From Lacticaseibacillus casei DSM 20011 = JCM 1134 = ATCC 393 (GTDB lineage Bacteria; Bacillota; Bacilli; Lactobacillales; Lactobacillaceae), in assembly GCF_000829055.1 (NCBI RefSeq), contig NZ_AP012544.1, positions 2,604,001 through 2,668,000 of the forward strand: a stretch of DNA of 64,000 nt, read 5' to 3'. This document shows positions 47,491 through 57,087 of the stretch, in pieces; positions within the stretch are counted from its first letter, which is position 1; each line of letters begins with the position of its first letter. A program made the position numbers and the translations under genes. The notes under the pieces are model-generated. The model saw only the letters and a list, made by a program, of their open reading frames with translations. It was not told the origin of the DNA and made no database searches.

Positions 47491-48160
47491 TGTCATCCGT
47501 CAACAGAATCTACTCACGCATGCATTTCTCAAAATTTATGTCGTCTGTGCGGTGATCACGCTCATCATCAGTTTAATCGGCGGCAACAGCTTAAAACAAG
47601 AACTCATGTCACCGGAAAATCTGATCGTAATTATTTTCCCTCGCTACTTAATCTTTTGCGGACTGATTCCGACTTACCTGCTCGCATTACTTGCCACCAC
47701 TCAGATTCGTTCGCAAGATATTCTGATTTATCAATCGCGAAAAGTGGTCGTTCTTCAAGTACTTTATCGGCTTTGCTTAATCACCATCATCATGGCTGGC
47801 GTTTGGACTGTTGGCACCTTTTTGACAATTACCATCAACCACCACTTTTATTTTTTAGCGGCAACCTGGTTCACAATTTTGGTACGCGCAGTTTGTTTGT
47901 GGACAGCGTGTTTTTTACTGGGAATGATTGCGATCACACTCACCTTTGCCGCCAAAAGCAAGCTAATCGCATTTCTCATTAGCTTTTCCATCAGCGCGTT
48001 ATCTTTTTACCTTGCCACCGCCCATATACCTTCTTTGCTCTTCGACTTTGGCAGTGCAGATACAAACATCATCTTGATTGGCAAAGAAACCGTCATGTTA
48101 GGCGCTATTTTAGTGTTCGTTGCGATTATGACGCAGATTATCGGGAGGAGGGATCTATAG
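47480..48160 (+). CDS. ABC exporter membrane protein
   Basis: 226 residues, six hydrophobic segments, little soluble sequence. TTG start with GGGGTGA upstream, inside the end of the preceding gene. Its stop shares one base with the next start. No specific family is recognised. Position between other permeases and an ATPase suggests one subunit of a multi-permease ABC-2 exporter or immunity pump. Confidence 0.75.
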   Translation: MYRNVIRQQNLLTHAFLKIYVVCAVITLIISLIGGNSLKQELMSPENLIVIIFPRYLIFCGLIPTYLLALLATTQIRSQDILIYQSRKVVVLQVLYRLCLITIIMAGVWTVGTFLTITINHHFYFLAATWFTILVRAVCLWTACFLLGMIAITLTFAAKSKLIAFLISFSISALSFYLATAHIPSLLFDFGSADTNIILIGKETVMLGAILVFVAIMTQIIGRRDL

Positions 48161-48894
48161 TGTGGCGACTGTTCCAAAATCACTTTCTCTTTTACTGGCA
48201 CATCATTCGGATTCGTTTGCTTTTCTGGCTAATCTTTATGAACCTCGCCATCATCATTCTCACTTTCCAAATCGCTGGCAATCCCCACACATCCGTCATC
48301 AACCTGTTTTTTGATGGTACCAGTTACGCCATGGTTGAAACCCATCATGTTGTCTTGCCGATCTTGTGGTTTGTTTATTTCTTTGCCCCGCTTTTAATTT
48401 CGCTCAACAGCTTCAAACAGCTGTGGCAGGCACGCACGATGCACCTGCGTGGATTACAAATACCTCCGCGGCAGTTTGCCAATGTCAATTTGCTATTGCT
48501 GGGTTTCATCACAACGATCTATTGTGCGTCGACAATGACCTCAACGTTCCTAGCCTCAATCGCCACATCGCGAGCGGGGCTTTCCACCACTCCAGGGACC
48601 TTCAGCGAACTTCTTTGCCTTACTTGGCTAGGCGTTTTCACGCTCCTGTTGATTCAAACCATTGGCAATCGATTCAATCCGCCACTTGCCTTGATCGTTC
48701 CTGCCACCATCTTAATCGCGACAGCCTATACAGAAAATCGGTTTAACCCATTCAGTTTCTTGATGCTCAGCCGACTCCCAACCACAGGAACTTGGAACGC
48801 TATCCTAATTTGGCTCGGCATCGCCATCGCAATGACGCTGGGTTACGTCATCATTGACCGCAACATCAAAGTTAGCTTGAGGAGGACTTCATGA
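48160..48894 (+). CDS. ABC exporter membrane protein
   Basis: 244 residues, six hydrophobic segments with a short central loop (LWQARTMHLRGLQIPPRQFANVN). GTG start behind GGAGGG. Overlaps the ATPase gene by 4 nt, indicating translational coupling. Same assumed role as the two genes before it. Confidence 0.75.
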   Translation: MWRLFQNHFLFYWHIIRIRLLFWLIFMNLAIIILTFQIAGNPHTSVINLFFDGTSYAMVETHHVVLPILWFVYFFAPLLISLNSFKQLWQARTMHLRGLQIPPRQFANVNLLLLGFITTIYCASTMTSTFLASIATSRAGLSTTPGTFSELLCLTWLGVFTLLLIQTIGNRFNPPLALIVPATILIATAYTENRFNPFSFLMLSRLPTTGTWNAILIWLGIAIAMTLGYVIIDRNIKVSLRRTS

Positions 48895-49526
48895 CATTTA
48901 TCGAATTACATCAGGTAGCTAAAGTCATCAAGCGTCGGCAACTCTTGCACCAAGTCAATGCCAAAATTGACCGCGGCAACATCGCAACACTTGAAGGCAT
49001 CAACGGCTCTGGAAAAACGTTGATTTTAAAAGCGTTGCTGGGGCTCATCGCCGTCACTGGCAATGTAACAGTCGCCGGTAAAATCGTGCGGACGCAAGAT
49101 GCTTACCCGATCAAAGCCGGTATTTTAATCGAAAACCCAAGCTTGATCGAGGACTTTACAGCAGCTAAAAATCTGGAACTGCTGGCTAGACTGGACCCTA
49201 ATATCCAGTCATCGCAAATTCAGGAACTGTTGACTTATTTTGACCTCACAAGATTTCCCAAGCAAAAAGTTCGCAAGTTTTCTCTAGGCATGAAGCAGAA
49301 GCTGGGCATTGCAGAGGCGTTTTTAGGCGGCTATCCACTGATCGTCTTGGACGAGCCCACCAATGCGTTAGATCATGACGCTATCGGCAAGTTGGTCCAA
49401 CTCATTCAAGATTATCATGCCAAAGGCGCCACTTTCATCATCGCCTCGCACGACCACGATTTTGTGGAGGAGGTGGCGACGCAAAAGCTATTGGTGAAGG
49501 AAGGGACGATCAGTGATGCGCACTAA
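48891..49526 (+). CDS. ABC transporter ATPase
   Basis: 211 residues. Walker A EGINGSGKTL near 38, signature SLGMKQKLGIAEAF, Walker B LIVLDEPTNALD and H-loop ASHDHDF are all present. The SLGMKQK signature is typical of the BcrA/CcmA-type ATPases of ABC-2 exporters (drug, bacteriocin or lantibiotic self-protection). It energises the three preceding membrane proteins. GAGGAGG lies upstream of ATG. Confidence 0.9.
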   Translation: MTFIELHQVAKVIKRRQLLHQVNAKIDRGNIATLEGINGSGKTLILKALLGLIAVTGNVTVAGKIVRTQDAYPIKAGILIENPSLIEDFTAAKNLELLARLDPNIQSSQIQELLTYFDLTRFPKQKVRKFSLGMKQKLGIAEAFLGGYPLIVLDEPTNALDHDAIGKLVQLIQDYHAKGATFIIASHDHDFVEEVATQKLLVKEGTISDAH

Positions 49527-50040
49527 ACATAAACTTTGGCTGATTATTTTTCTGATCCTAATCATAGTGATGTCGATCGGTATTTTCCGTTACCACGAAG
49601 TCAATGCAAACCCCAAGTCACTCGGCGTCACCAAAGAAGTCTTCATTCAACAAAATCAACTCATTCATGCCAAGAATGTCGACTTCATGATTCGCAGCGC
49701 CCATGTCTCAAGAAGCAAAGACCAAATCTTGGTACCGGTTGAACTGACAATCAAACAAACCGGCCCGGCCGATTATGGGTATAAGAAAAATAACCCCAAT
49801 TTTTTGGAAAACATGTGGCTGAACATCCCCTATAGCATCAGCACTGCAACGGCTGATGTCACGGATAAAGACAACCAGCGCATTCACAAAACCAAGCACC
49901 TTTTAGCTGCTAAGCAACCCATCACGCTGCATTTCATGACAACGCAAGCAAATTATGCGTTACGCAATCAGAAGATGAGATTCAGTTTTTTAGTGCCGGT
50001 GTCGAATCATTATGTGAAATATTCGCTGTTGCTAGAATAA
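49516..50040 (+). CDS. Membrane-anchored extracytoplasmic protein of the ABC operon
   Basis: 174 residues. One N-terminal membrane segment (LWLIIFLILIIVMSIGIF) is followed by a soluble domain of about 145 residues, rich in beta-type sequence (ILVPVELTIKQTG; ITLHFMT). No cysteine lipobox. The start overlaps the ATPase end by 11 nt. Family not recognised; a partner of the exporter, comparable in place to YxeA in the first locus. Confidence 0.65.
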   Translation: MRTKHKLWLIIFLILIIVMSIGIFRYHEVNANPKSLGVTKEVFIQQNQLIHAKNVDFMIRSAHVSRSKDQILVPVELTIKQTGPADYGYKKNNPNFLENMWLNIPYSISTATADVTDKDNQRIHKTKHLLAAKQPITLHFMTTQANYALRNQKMRFSFLVPVSNHYVKYSLLLE

Positions 50041-50101
50041 TTTGAGCTTACTTCTGCGAATCGATTCTCATACTATCCAACAATCCTCATCGCAATACAC
50101 A

Positions 50102-50132
50102 AAAAGCCCCGATCGCTCGGGACTTTCTTTGT
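50102..50132. terminator. Bidirectional terminator after the ABC operon
   Basis: AGCCCCGA pairs with TCGGGACT (one mismatch) around TCGC, followed by TTCTTTG; the minus strand ends in TTTTT. Confidence 0.7.
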
Positions 50133-50136
50133 TTAT

Positions 50137-50736
50137 TCAACCTTTACGCGTTACCTCAGACCGCCGCTCCCGTTCCTGCCACGGCAGTCGGTTTCGCTGT
50201 GGCCGATTACGGATCGCGGCCAACATGTCTGCCTGACGCTGGCGATCATCTTGAGCGTCACGGTTTTCCAACGTGGCCCATTCTTCTGCAGTTAACAGCG
50301 CAACGTTTTGCGGCAGGTTTTCCTTGAAGAACTGGCGGATATCGGCCTCGGGGTGATCAAACATCAAGGAGTAGCTGCCGCCTTTTTTAGACCAAAAGGT
50401 GACCATGGTACCTTGCTTGATGGTTTCAGTGATAACCCGATCATAGCGCCGGTAGTCACTTGCATGCGCGACCGAGCCATACGTGATCACTTTGGTTTTG
50501 CCTAACCCTTGGCAATACAGCCCGACGCTGGCCACCAGAATCGCCAGAATCACGAGACGGAGGTTGCTGATGGTGTTTGCCGACCAGAACAACGCAATGA
50601 TTAATAGTGCTGCAACGATGGCGACCACGACTTTAAGCCAAGAGGACTTGGTTTTGATTTGCAGCTGTCGTTGCTGCTGCCACTCGAGATAAAGCAATCC
50701 GCCTAACAAGAGTGCCGTTGCTGTTACATCTGTCAT
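50137..50736 (-). CDS. Hypothetical membrane protein, 199 aa
   Basis: Three hydrophobic segments in the first 90 residues (ATALLLGGLLYLEW; VVVAIVAALLIIALFW; LVILAILVASVGLYCQGLG) are followed by a cytosolic domain ending in a strongly basic/acidic region (ENRDAQDDRQRQADMLAAIRNR; PWQERERRSEV). Not recognised. It stands convergent with the ABC operon and downstream of the sugar-acid operon, 33 bp after the dehydratase gene. Confidence 0.65.
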   Translation of the reverse strand: MTDVTATALLLGGLLYLEWQQQRQLQIKTKSSWLKVVVAIVAALLIIALFWSANTISNLRLVILAILVASVGLYCQGLGKTKVITYGSVAHASDYRRYDRVITETIKQGTMVTFWSKKGGSYSLMFDHPEADIRQFFKENLPQNVALLTAEEWATLENRDAQDDRQRQADMLAAIRNRPQRNRLPWQERERRSEVTRKG

Positions 50737-50769
50737 CTCACTTGCCCCCTAGCTTTCAATCCGCGACTT

Positions 50770-51915
50770 TTACCATTCGGCAATTGTGCCGTCATAGTTC
50801 TTCCAAGATGGGTTGTTCCATACCAAGCCTTCCTGGGCAACTTCTTTAATCTTGTCTTCGTCCATATCAATACCGAGACCCGGGCCTTTTGGTAGTTGAA
50901 CATAACTGTCTTTGTATTGGAAAATTTCTTTATTTTTCACAAAGTCGAGCAGGTCAAAGCCTTGATTGTAGTGAATGCCCAGGCTTTGTTCCTGAATAAA
51001 CACATTTGGCGTGCAGGCGTCAACTTGCAGGGTTGCTGCGAGTGATACCGGTCCATACGGTGCATGCGGGGCAACGCCCATGTCAAAGGCTTCAGCCATA
51101 GCCGCAATTTTGCGGGTTTCCAAAATACCGCCACACAGCGCTACATCCGGCTGCACGATATCAATGGCCCCTTGACGGAATAAATTCTTGAAGTCCCAGC
51201 GCGTGTAAAGCCGTTCGCCGGTTGCCAGCGGAATGGAAACCTCGCGAGCAATGTCATCAAATGAATCCCAGTTTTCCGGTAACACGACTTCTTCCAGAAA
51301 CATCGGATGATATGGTTCCAGCGCATGCGCCAGTACTTTTGCCATTGGCCGGTGAACCCGTCCGTGGAAGTCAATGCCGATTTCCAGCTTGTCGCCGACC
51401 TGATCACGGATGGAAGCAACGCGATCAACAACGGCCTGCACCTTGTTGTAGGAATCAATATAGTGCAGTTCTGAGGTGGCATTCATTTTAATCGCGGTGA
51501 AGCCTTTGTCGACCCGCGCTTGCGCCTGTTCGGCAACATCGGACGGGCGATCGCCGCCGATCCAGGAGTACACCCGAATGCGATCACGCGCTGCCCCGCC
51601 AAGTAGTTCGTACACCGGTAGATTAAGCGCTTTGCCTTTGATATCCCAAAGCGCCATCTCCAGACCGGAAATAATGGTGCCGTTAATCGGACCGCCGCGG
51701 AAGAAGGAGCGGTGCATCTCCTGCCACAGCCGTTCAATCTCGAACGGATCGCGGCCGATTAACTTTTTCCCCATTTCATAGGCGCCAGCGACAACGGTTT
51801 CCGTTTTGGTCCCGGAGATCATTTCACCCCAGCCCGTAATGCCTTCATCGGTTGACAATTTAACAAAAATCCATCGTGGCTTAACTTTGTAAACTTTAAT
51901 ATCTGAAAGTTTCAA
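50770..51915 (-). CDS. Enolase-superfamily dehydratase, D-galactonate dehydratase-like
   Basis: 381 residues. Mandelate-racemase group features: GWGEMISG, LEMALWDIKGKALNLPVYELLGG, AIKMNAT, then the metal ligands D in IGIDFHGR, E in FLEEVV and E in TGERLYTRWDF, and HAPYGPVSLAATLQVDA near the C-terminus. DgoD converts D-galactonate to 2-keto-3-deoxygalactonate. Here the substrate may be the 6-phosphate delivered by the adjacent PTS, since no kinase gene is present. Last catabolic gene of the operon. Confidence 0.85.
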   Translation of the reverse strand: MKLSDIKVYKVKPRWIFVKLSTDEGITGWGEMISGTKTETVVAGAYEMGKKLIGRDPFEIERLWQEMHRSFFRGGPINGTIISGLEMALWDIKGKALNLPVYELLGGAARDRIRVYSWIGGDRPSDVAEQAQARVDKGFTAIKMNATSELHYIDSYNKVQAVVDRVASIRDQVGDKLEIGIDFHGRVHRPMAKVLAHALEPYHPMFLEEVVLPENWDSFDDIAREVSIPLATGERLYTRWDFKNLFRQGAIDIVQPDVALCGGILETRKIAAMAEAFDMGVAPHAPYGPVSLAATLQVDACTPNVFIQEQSLGIHYNQGFDLLDFVKNKEIFQYKDSYVQLPKGPGLGIDMDEDKIKEVAQEGLVWNNPSWKNYDGTIAEW

Positions 51916-51958
51916 TTCAAAAATGCTCCCTTCAAAACAGTTTCAACGACGTTAACGA

Positions 51959-53335
51959 TTAAGCTTGGGCACTTTTCTGGTTCTGGGCATCCATCGCCGC
52001 ATTGACATGTTTGATCCCGTCAAAGAAGTACCAGACACCGGCGAAAATAATTAATAATACCGGAATCGAAATCAACGGATGCCAAGTGAAAGCGAAGTAA
52101 ACCGCAAAGCTTTGAATCATCGAAGTAGCCGCAAATGATGAAATATACAGCGAGTTGGCACCAAGTTTAATGCCGACTGATTTGGCAATTTCCGTCAAAA
52201 CCGGCGCTGTCGAAGTCCCGCACCACAGAAGCGAAGCGGTGACGACCAAGCCGATGATGATGTTCTTCAGCAAATTGCCGTTTGTCAGTGCCACAACCAA
52301 GGCCACCCGGAATGGCACAACCGCCAAATCAGCAAATGGCAAGACTTGGTTGCCCGGTAAGACCAATGCCATCAAAATCGTCAATGGAATGATGATCAAA
52401 GCGGTCGTGATAACATCGGCATTCCCGACAACCACGGCGGCGTCCAAGCCGATAAACAGCTTGCGGCCTTTGAACCGTTTTTCTGACCATTTTTGTGCGG
52501 AGTCGGAAATTGGCATTAAGCCTTCCATGAACAGTGACGTCATTTTAGGAATCAGGACCAAAACCGCCGCCATTGACACACCTAATTGCATAATCTTCAT
52601 AAGGTTATAACCGGCGAAAAAGCCAATAGCCATCCCGATTAACAGCCCCATGATCATCGAATCACCGAAGAAGCCTAAATACTTCTGGGCATCGCGAATG
52701 GAGAACTTGTTGCGCCGCATAAACGGAATGCGATCCAGCAACCAATTCAACGGCCAAGCAATCACCAATGACGACAGCGCCGAGACAGTTGGCAAGGATA
52801 CCCCAGGCATGCCGAAAAATTTTTCGGTCATCGGCTGTGACCAGTCGGCCAGCTTGAAGGTGACCAGCGCCATAACAATCGATGAACCTACGCCAAGTGC
52901 GATGTTCTTCGTGACGAAGTAAACCATGACGCCGACAATGGCCATGTGGTGATAGTTCCAAATATCCACGTCAAGCGTATGCGTGCGCTTGATAATCAAA
53001 AGCACAATGTTGACGGCCAAAATAGCAAAAATCAGAATCGCGATAATCGGTGATGCCCAAGTCACAGCGGCAATGGAGCCCCAGCCGACATCAAGTGCGA
53101 TCAGATGGGCACCGGTTCGCTCAACCATGGCTTTGGCAGCCGGTCCGACATTGGTAGTCATGAAGTCCAGAATCAATTTGATCCCGGCAAAACCAATTCC
53201 CAACGTCAGCCCGGATTTAAACGCTTTGTCGATGCGCAGGCCAAAAATCATGCCGATAATCGTGATGATAACTGGCAGTAACACCGTTGGACCGGCGGCA
53301 ATCAACCAGTTAAAGACGTCCATTACGATATTCAT
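51959..53335 (-). CDS. PTS EIIC, galactitol (Gat) family
   Basis: 458 residues with about 11-12 membrane segments, e.g. GPTVLLPVIITIIGMIFGLRI at the start, IDKAFKSGLTLGIGFAGI and GLDAAVVVGNADVITTALIIIPL, typical of the Gat-type EIIC. It carries sugar across the membrane. ATG 53335 is supported by GGAGGG; a longer frame through the EIIB-EIIC gap is not. The substrate is probably a sugar acid or alditol, judged from the dehydratase and aldolase. Confidence 0.88.
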   Translation of the reverse strand: MNIVMDVFNWLIAAGPTVLLPVIITIIGMIFGLRIDKAFKSGLTLGIGFAGIKLILDFMTTNVGPAAKAMVERTGAHLIALDVGWGSIAAVTWASPIIAILIFAILAVNIVLLIIKRTHTLDVDIWNYHHMAIVGVMVYFVTKNIALGVGSSIVMALVTFKLADWSQPMTEKFFGMPGVSLPTVSALSSLVIAWPLNWLLDRIPFMRRNKFSIRDAQKYLGFFGDSMIMGLLIGMAIGFFAGYNLMKIMQLGVSMAAVLVLIPKMTSLFMEGLMPISDSAQKWSEKRFKGRKLFIGLDAAVVVGNADVITTALIIIPLTILMALVLPGNQVLPFADLAVVPFRVALVVALTNGNLLKNIIIGLVVTASLLWCGTSTAPVLTEIAKSVGIKLGANSLYISSFAATSMIQSFAVYFAFTWHPLISIPVLLIIFAGVWYFFDGIKHVNAAMDAQNQKSAQA

Positions 53336-53390
53336 AAAACGTTTTCCCTCCAATTCCGTCAGGGGAGCCTGACCTTGTTGACGCACCTGC

Positions 53391-53678
53391 TTACTTGTCT
53401 TTAACCGTCTCGTAAATTTTGTTGAGAGTCTCTTGCGCCCCAACGCCGGTTAACAATGGCAGACCATGAATATATGGAACCCCGTGTGTTTGCCCTTCAA
53501 ACTGGCCAGTCGTTACCAGCAAATCGTAGTTTTCGACTTTGCCGGGAACTTCCATTAACTTCGTCTGGGTCGTCTCAACATCGACCCCTTTTTCTGCCAA
53601 AAAACTCTTAATCTTCGACGCAACCACAGTTGACGTCGCGATACCATTACCACATGCAACTAAAATATGAGCAGCCAT
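53391..53678 (-). CDS. PTS EIIB, galactitol family
   Basis: 95 residues with phosphocysteine C9 in ILVACGNGIATSTVVASKI, the Gat-type EIIB loop. It passes phosphate from EIIA to the incoming sugar. Start 53678 behind AGGT; EIIA ends 19 bp upstream. Confidence 0.9.
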   Translation of the reverse strand: MAAHILVACGNGIATSTVVASKIKSFLAEKGVDVETTQTKLMEVPGKVENYDLLVTTGQFEGQTHGVPYIHGLPLLTGVGAQETLNKIYETVKDK

Positions 53679-53697
53679 AATTTCCGTACCTCCATTT

Positions 53698-54162
53698 TTA
53701 TTCAAACGTTTTCGCCAACAATTGATACAACCCATCCACATCCGCTGCATCCGCAATGGCGTGGCGTAACTGATCGTCTTGAATGACATCGACGATTTTC
53801 TGCAGCATCTCGACTTGGCCATGCGGTTCACCAATGGCCATCATAATGATGACATCCACGTCCAAGACGTTGTTGACATCCCCCATATCGTGAAACTTAA
53901 CCGGATGCGCCAAGGTGGCGACCGAAATGGTGGTCTTTTTCACCAGCTGATAATTTGCATGGGGAATCGCTACGGTCGGTCGCGGTGATGGCAGGCCGGT
54001 CGGATACGTGGCTTCCCGATCAAGAATCGCCTGTTTATACCCTTCCTTGACGTAGCCTTGCGCAAACAAGTTGTCGGCAATCTGGCTCAACGCGTCCAGA
54101 TTGTCCTTTGCCTCCAAGTGAGGCAGTAATAATTTTTTATCAATGACTAAATCAACCGCCAC
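53698..54162 (-). CDS. PTS EIIA, fructose/galactitol type
   Basis: 154 residues with the phosphohistidine H68 in TVAIPHANYQLV. GTG 54162 is chosen because AAAGGGG lies 8 nt upstream and it starts the EIIA domain; longer frames overlap the aldolase. It takes phosphate from HPr for the Gat-type EIIB and EIIC downstream. Confidence 0.88.
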   Translation of the reverse strand: MAVDLVIDKKLLLPHLEAKDNLDALSQIADNLFAQGYVKEGYKQAILDREATYPTGLPSPRPTVAIPHANYQLVKKTTISVATLAHPVKFHDMGDVNNVLDVDVIIMMAIGEPHGQVEMLQKIVDVIQDDQLRHAIADAADVDGLYQLLAKTFE

Positions 54163-54178
54163 AGATCCAAGCCCCTTT

Positions 54179-54805
54179 CTATAGTGCGTATTTGATATCG
54201 ACAAAGGCCTGCATAGAAGCCGCCAACCCGTCCACATTCCGGTTAGCCAAATCTTCAGCGTTGAACATTTTGGAACCGATGCCCAAGTAACTGGTCCCAT
54301 GCGTCAACAGGTCTTTGGCATTTGCCAGCGACACGCCGCCAACTGCCATTAATGGCAACTTGCCGAGTGGGGCCTGAATCTCTTTAAAGAAGTCTGACCC
54401 GACCGTGGTTGCCGGGAAAATTTTGACAATGTCGGCGCCTTTTTCAAACATGTCGTGCACTTCAGTCGGCGTCATCGCTGCCGGCACCGTGATGACGTCA
54501 TGCGCCTTAGCATAAGCGAAAATGTCGTCCGTGAATTCGATCGGACTCAGCATGAACTTGGCACCTTTGGCAATCGCTGCCTTTGCTTCGTCCAGCGTCG
54601 TGACGGTTCCGGTCCCGATGTGGATACGATCGCCATATTGGGCATTGCCATTCTCAATAATGTCGAGCGCATGTGGCGTATTCATCGTGACTTCAACACC
54701 GAACTGATTTTCAAAACCGGCCATGGCCTGCATGATCGCATCGGCCTGCTCCGGCGTGTAACCGCGCATAATCACGGTAAAAGTTGGATATTCAGATAAT
54801 TCCAT
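54179..54805 (-). CDS. KDPG/KDPGal-family aldolase
   Basis: 208 residues, a class I aldolase barrel of the Eda/DgoA type. Schiff-base lysine in ADIVKIFPATTVG; phosphate site in MAVGGVSLANAKDLL and GIGSKMF; substrate loop IGTGTVTTLDEAKAAIAKGAKFMLSP. It should cleave a 2-keto-3-deoxy-6-phospho sugar acid to pyruvate and glyceraldehyde 3-phosphate. First structural gene after the regulator, 16 bp before EIIA. Confidence 0.87.
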   Translation of the reverse strand: MELSEYPTFTVIMRGYTPEQADAIMQAMAGFENQFGVEVTMNTPHALDIIENGNAQYGDRIHIGTGTVTTLDEAKAAIAKGAKFMLSPIEFTDDIFAYAKAHDVITVPAAMTPTEVHDMFEKGADIVKIFPATTVGSDFFKEIQAPLGKLPLMAVGGVSLANAKDLLTHGTSYLGIGSKMFNAEDLANRNVDGLAASMQAFVDIKYAL

Positions 54806-54844
54806 GGTGCCCTCCTTGTATTTCGTAACGTGTTGCTTAATTTT

Positions 54845-56890
54845 TTATTTCAGGTTTGCACCTGATTTGCTTTCGTAATGTTGCAAGATTTCGTAAGCCT
54901 GTTGGCCACTTTTGGCAGCGAACAACTGCTTCAAAGTGGTGGTGTCGGCAATGATCTCCGCTAGTTCCTGAATCGCTTGCAGATGCTGATCAGTGTCTTT
55001 AACGGCAATCGGCACGATCATGCGAATGTGAAACCCGTTTGGATAAATCACCGGCTGTTTCAGAATATAAAAGGCAAAGCCATTGTTGAGCACCCCGTTT
55101 TCCGGAACTGTGTGGGGAATGGCAACCTCCGTTCCAATGAAGCTGTAATTATCCGCAGCTGCTGTCTCGTCGATCAACGTTTGGCGAAACGGATCGGTCA
55201 CATAATCCAACCGTTCCAACGGTTCAATTGCCTGCTGTAAGGCGTTTTGCCAATCGCGGCTTTGACCGATCTGAATCAGATTCGGCGCCGTCAACGCTGA
55301 CAAGCGCGGCTGGTGAACTTCCGGGAGTTCCTCAACCCCTTGATCGGCTAAAAACCGGCGCAAGGCATGATCCAGCCCCGCGGAATCCGTAATTTTGGCG
55401 TGTTTGCGCACAATCGCCGTCAATGCCGAAATGCCTGTTTGGATATTTTTCACGCCAATATCATTCAACACGCGGTACCGCAATTGAACTTGCTCATCTT
55501 CGCTTAACAACGGGTGAATGATATATTGCCGCGCTGACGTTTTTAACGGTACCGTGGTGAAAACCAGATCGTAGTCACCGGAAAAGTGTTCGAATTCACG
55601 CGCCGAGGTGGCGGATAAAAAGCTGATTTCCGGAAATAACCGGCGCAGATTCTGAATCATCAGTTTGGAAACGATCAGGCCGTTGGTACAAACCACTGCT
55701 GCGCGTTCCTTACTGACGTGTAAGTCGGCTGACTTTTCCAATTCACCGTCGAAATAAAAGGCAATGAGGTTGCGCTCATCTTCGGGAATGGTTTTATCCG
55801 TCAGCTTCTCGAGCGGTTCGATAATCGCGTCAATGGTGTCGACCATAAACCGATGACGGGGATCGGCGGCCATCACCTGCCCGATGCCGATGTCGCGCAG
55901 ATGCAAGCCATAGCGAACACGGAAGATCGCCGGTCGCAAGTGGGCGAGGAGCCGTTTCACAAAGTCATCCTGATCCGCCACTTTGATGAACGTCTGTTGT
56001 TCAAATTTGGCAACCATGGTACGAATCGCCGCAACCAACGCTTGATCGGCGACCCCAACATCCCCGCGAATCGTGTTGGCCGATAACAGCAGAATCACCA
56101 ACCACTCCGCATCCGAATCACTCGTTAGCCACGACTGCGGAATCAGCGGTTTTAGCTGTGAAAACTCCTGCGTATCGCTGATCTGATGCTCAAAGTAGGG
56201 TGTATCTTTGGCGCGATGCGATAGATTGCGCGTCACGTTCATCAGCACCGCCAGCATTAAAAAGCTAAACGATTCATCGGAGTACGTGACATTCCGGACA
56301 TTTTCGATTTTGTGAATAAAATGAATGACTTGCTCTGTGGGCACCTTGCCTAACTGCTCGATTGAGCTGCGACCATCGTCATACGTCAACAGCTGGGTGA
56401 CCAGATAATTCAACAGGTTACGCATCACCTGTTCGGAACCGGCGATAAAATAGCCTGCCTGCCGCGTGTACTTCAGCGTCAATTGGCGCTCGTCGAGGAA
56501 TCGGGCAACTGCTTTTAAATCAGCTGACGTGGTTGTCCGACTCACGCCGCTGAAATCATAGATGTGCACCAGTGATAACAACTCGTCGCTGACCAGTAAA
56601 TACAGGCAAATGAGCAAGATGCGCTCGTCTTCTTCGCGATATACATAAGGTTGCGGCGCTTCGGTTGCCTGGACATTGAAAAAGTCAGCTACTTCGCTCG
56701 GGGTGACAAACTCACCTCGCGGGGTCCGGGTAATTTTGGGCAGCTGATGATCCACCAGTTCCTGATTGATTTGGGCCAAAGCGTAAGCAAGTTGGCGCCG
56801 CGTAATTTTAAATTGTTTTTCCAAATCACCACTTTTCAAATTAGGATGCCGAATAATTTCTGAAAGGATTTGCAGATTGCGTTTCTTCAC
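54845..56890 (-). CDS. PRD-containing BglG/MtlR-type PTS regulator
   Basis: 681 residues. An N-terminal helix-turn-helix (SGDLEKQFKITRRQLAYALAQIN), two PTS regulation domains (about 80-390), a Gat-like EIIB domain with cysteine in AAVVCTNGLIVSKLM, and a C-terminal EIIA-like domain with histidine in EVAIPHTVPENG. Phosphorylation by HPr and the cognate EII would tune it as a transcription activator of the operon that follows 39 bp downstream. GTG start behind GAGGTGAGGG. Confidence 0.88.
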   Translation of the reverse strand: MKKRNLQILSEIIRHPNLKSGDLEKQFKITRRQLAYALAQINQELVDHQLPKITRTPRGEFVTPSEVADFFNVQATEAPQPYVYREEDERILLICLYLLVSDELLSLVHIYDFSGVSRTTTSADLKAVARFLDERQLTLKYTRQAGYFIAGSEQVMRNLLNYLVTQLLTYDDGRSSIEQLGKVPTEQVIHFIHKIENVRNVTYSDESFSFLMLAVLMNVTRNLSHRAKDTPYFEHQISDTQEFSQLKPLIPQSWLTSDSDAEWLVILLLSANTIRGDVGVADQALVAAIRTMVAKFEQQTFIKVADQDDFVKRLLAHLRPAIFRVRYGLHLRDIGIGQVMAADPRHRFMVDTIDAIIEPLEKLTDKTIPEDERNLIAFYFDGELEKSADLHVSKERAAVVCTNGLIVSKLMIQNLRRLFPEISFLSATSAREFEHFSGDYDLVFTTVPLKTSARQYIIHPLLSEDEQVQLRYRVLNDIGVKNIQTGISALTAIVRKHAKITDSAGLDHALRRFLADQGVEELPEVHQPRLSALTAPNLIQIGQSRDWQNALQQAIEPLERLDYVTDPFRQTLIDETAAADNYSFIGTEVAIPHTVPENGVLNNGFAFYILKQPVIYPNGFHIRMIVPIAVKDTDQHLQAIQELAEIIADTTTLKQLFAAKSGQQAYEILQHYESKSGANLK

Positions 56891-56942
56891 TCAACCCTCA
56901 CCTCCAGGTCCAATATCAATTGTACGGGACAAACTGCCCGTA

Positions 56943-56956
56943 TGACGGCGCTTTCA
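56943..56956 (-). promoter_or_regulatory. cre site upstream of the PRD regulator operon
   Basis: On the minus strand TGAAAGCGCCGTCA matches cre with one central mismatch, about 55-65 bp upstream of the GTG start. CcpA repression is likely. Confidence 0.6.
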
Positions 56957-57087
56957 TTCCGGCTTTTGTCCACCCCATTCGGATCCGGAATGTTCAAGGT
57001 GAACTTATGTCTGCCTCAAGCGCGTGGTTATGGGTTTTTGCTTGGGTGGAAAAAATACTGAAGATCTAACGTAATGTGTCCCTTGCC

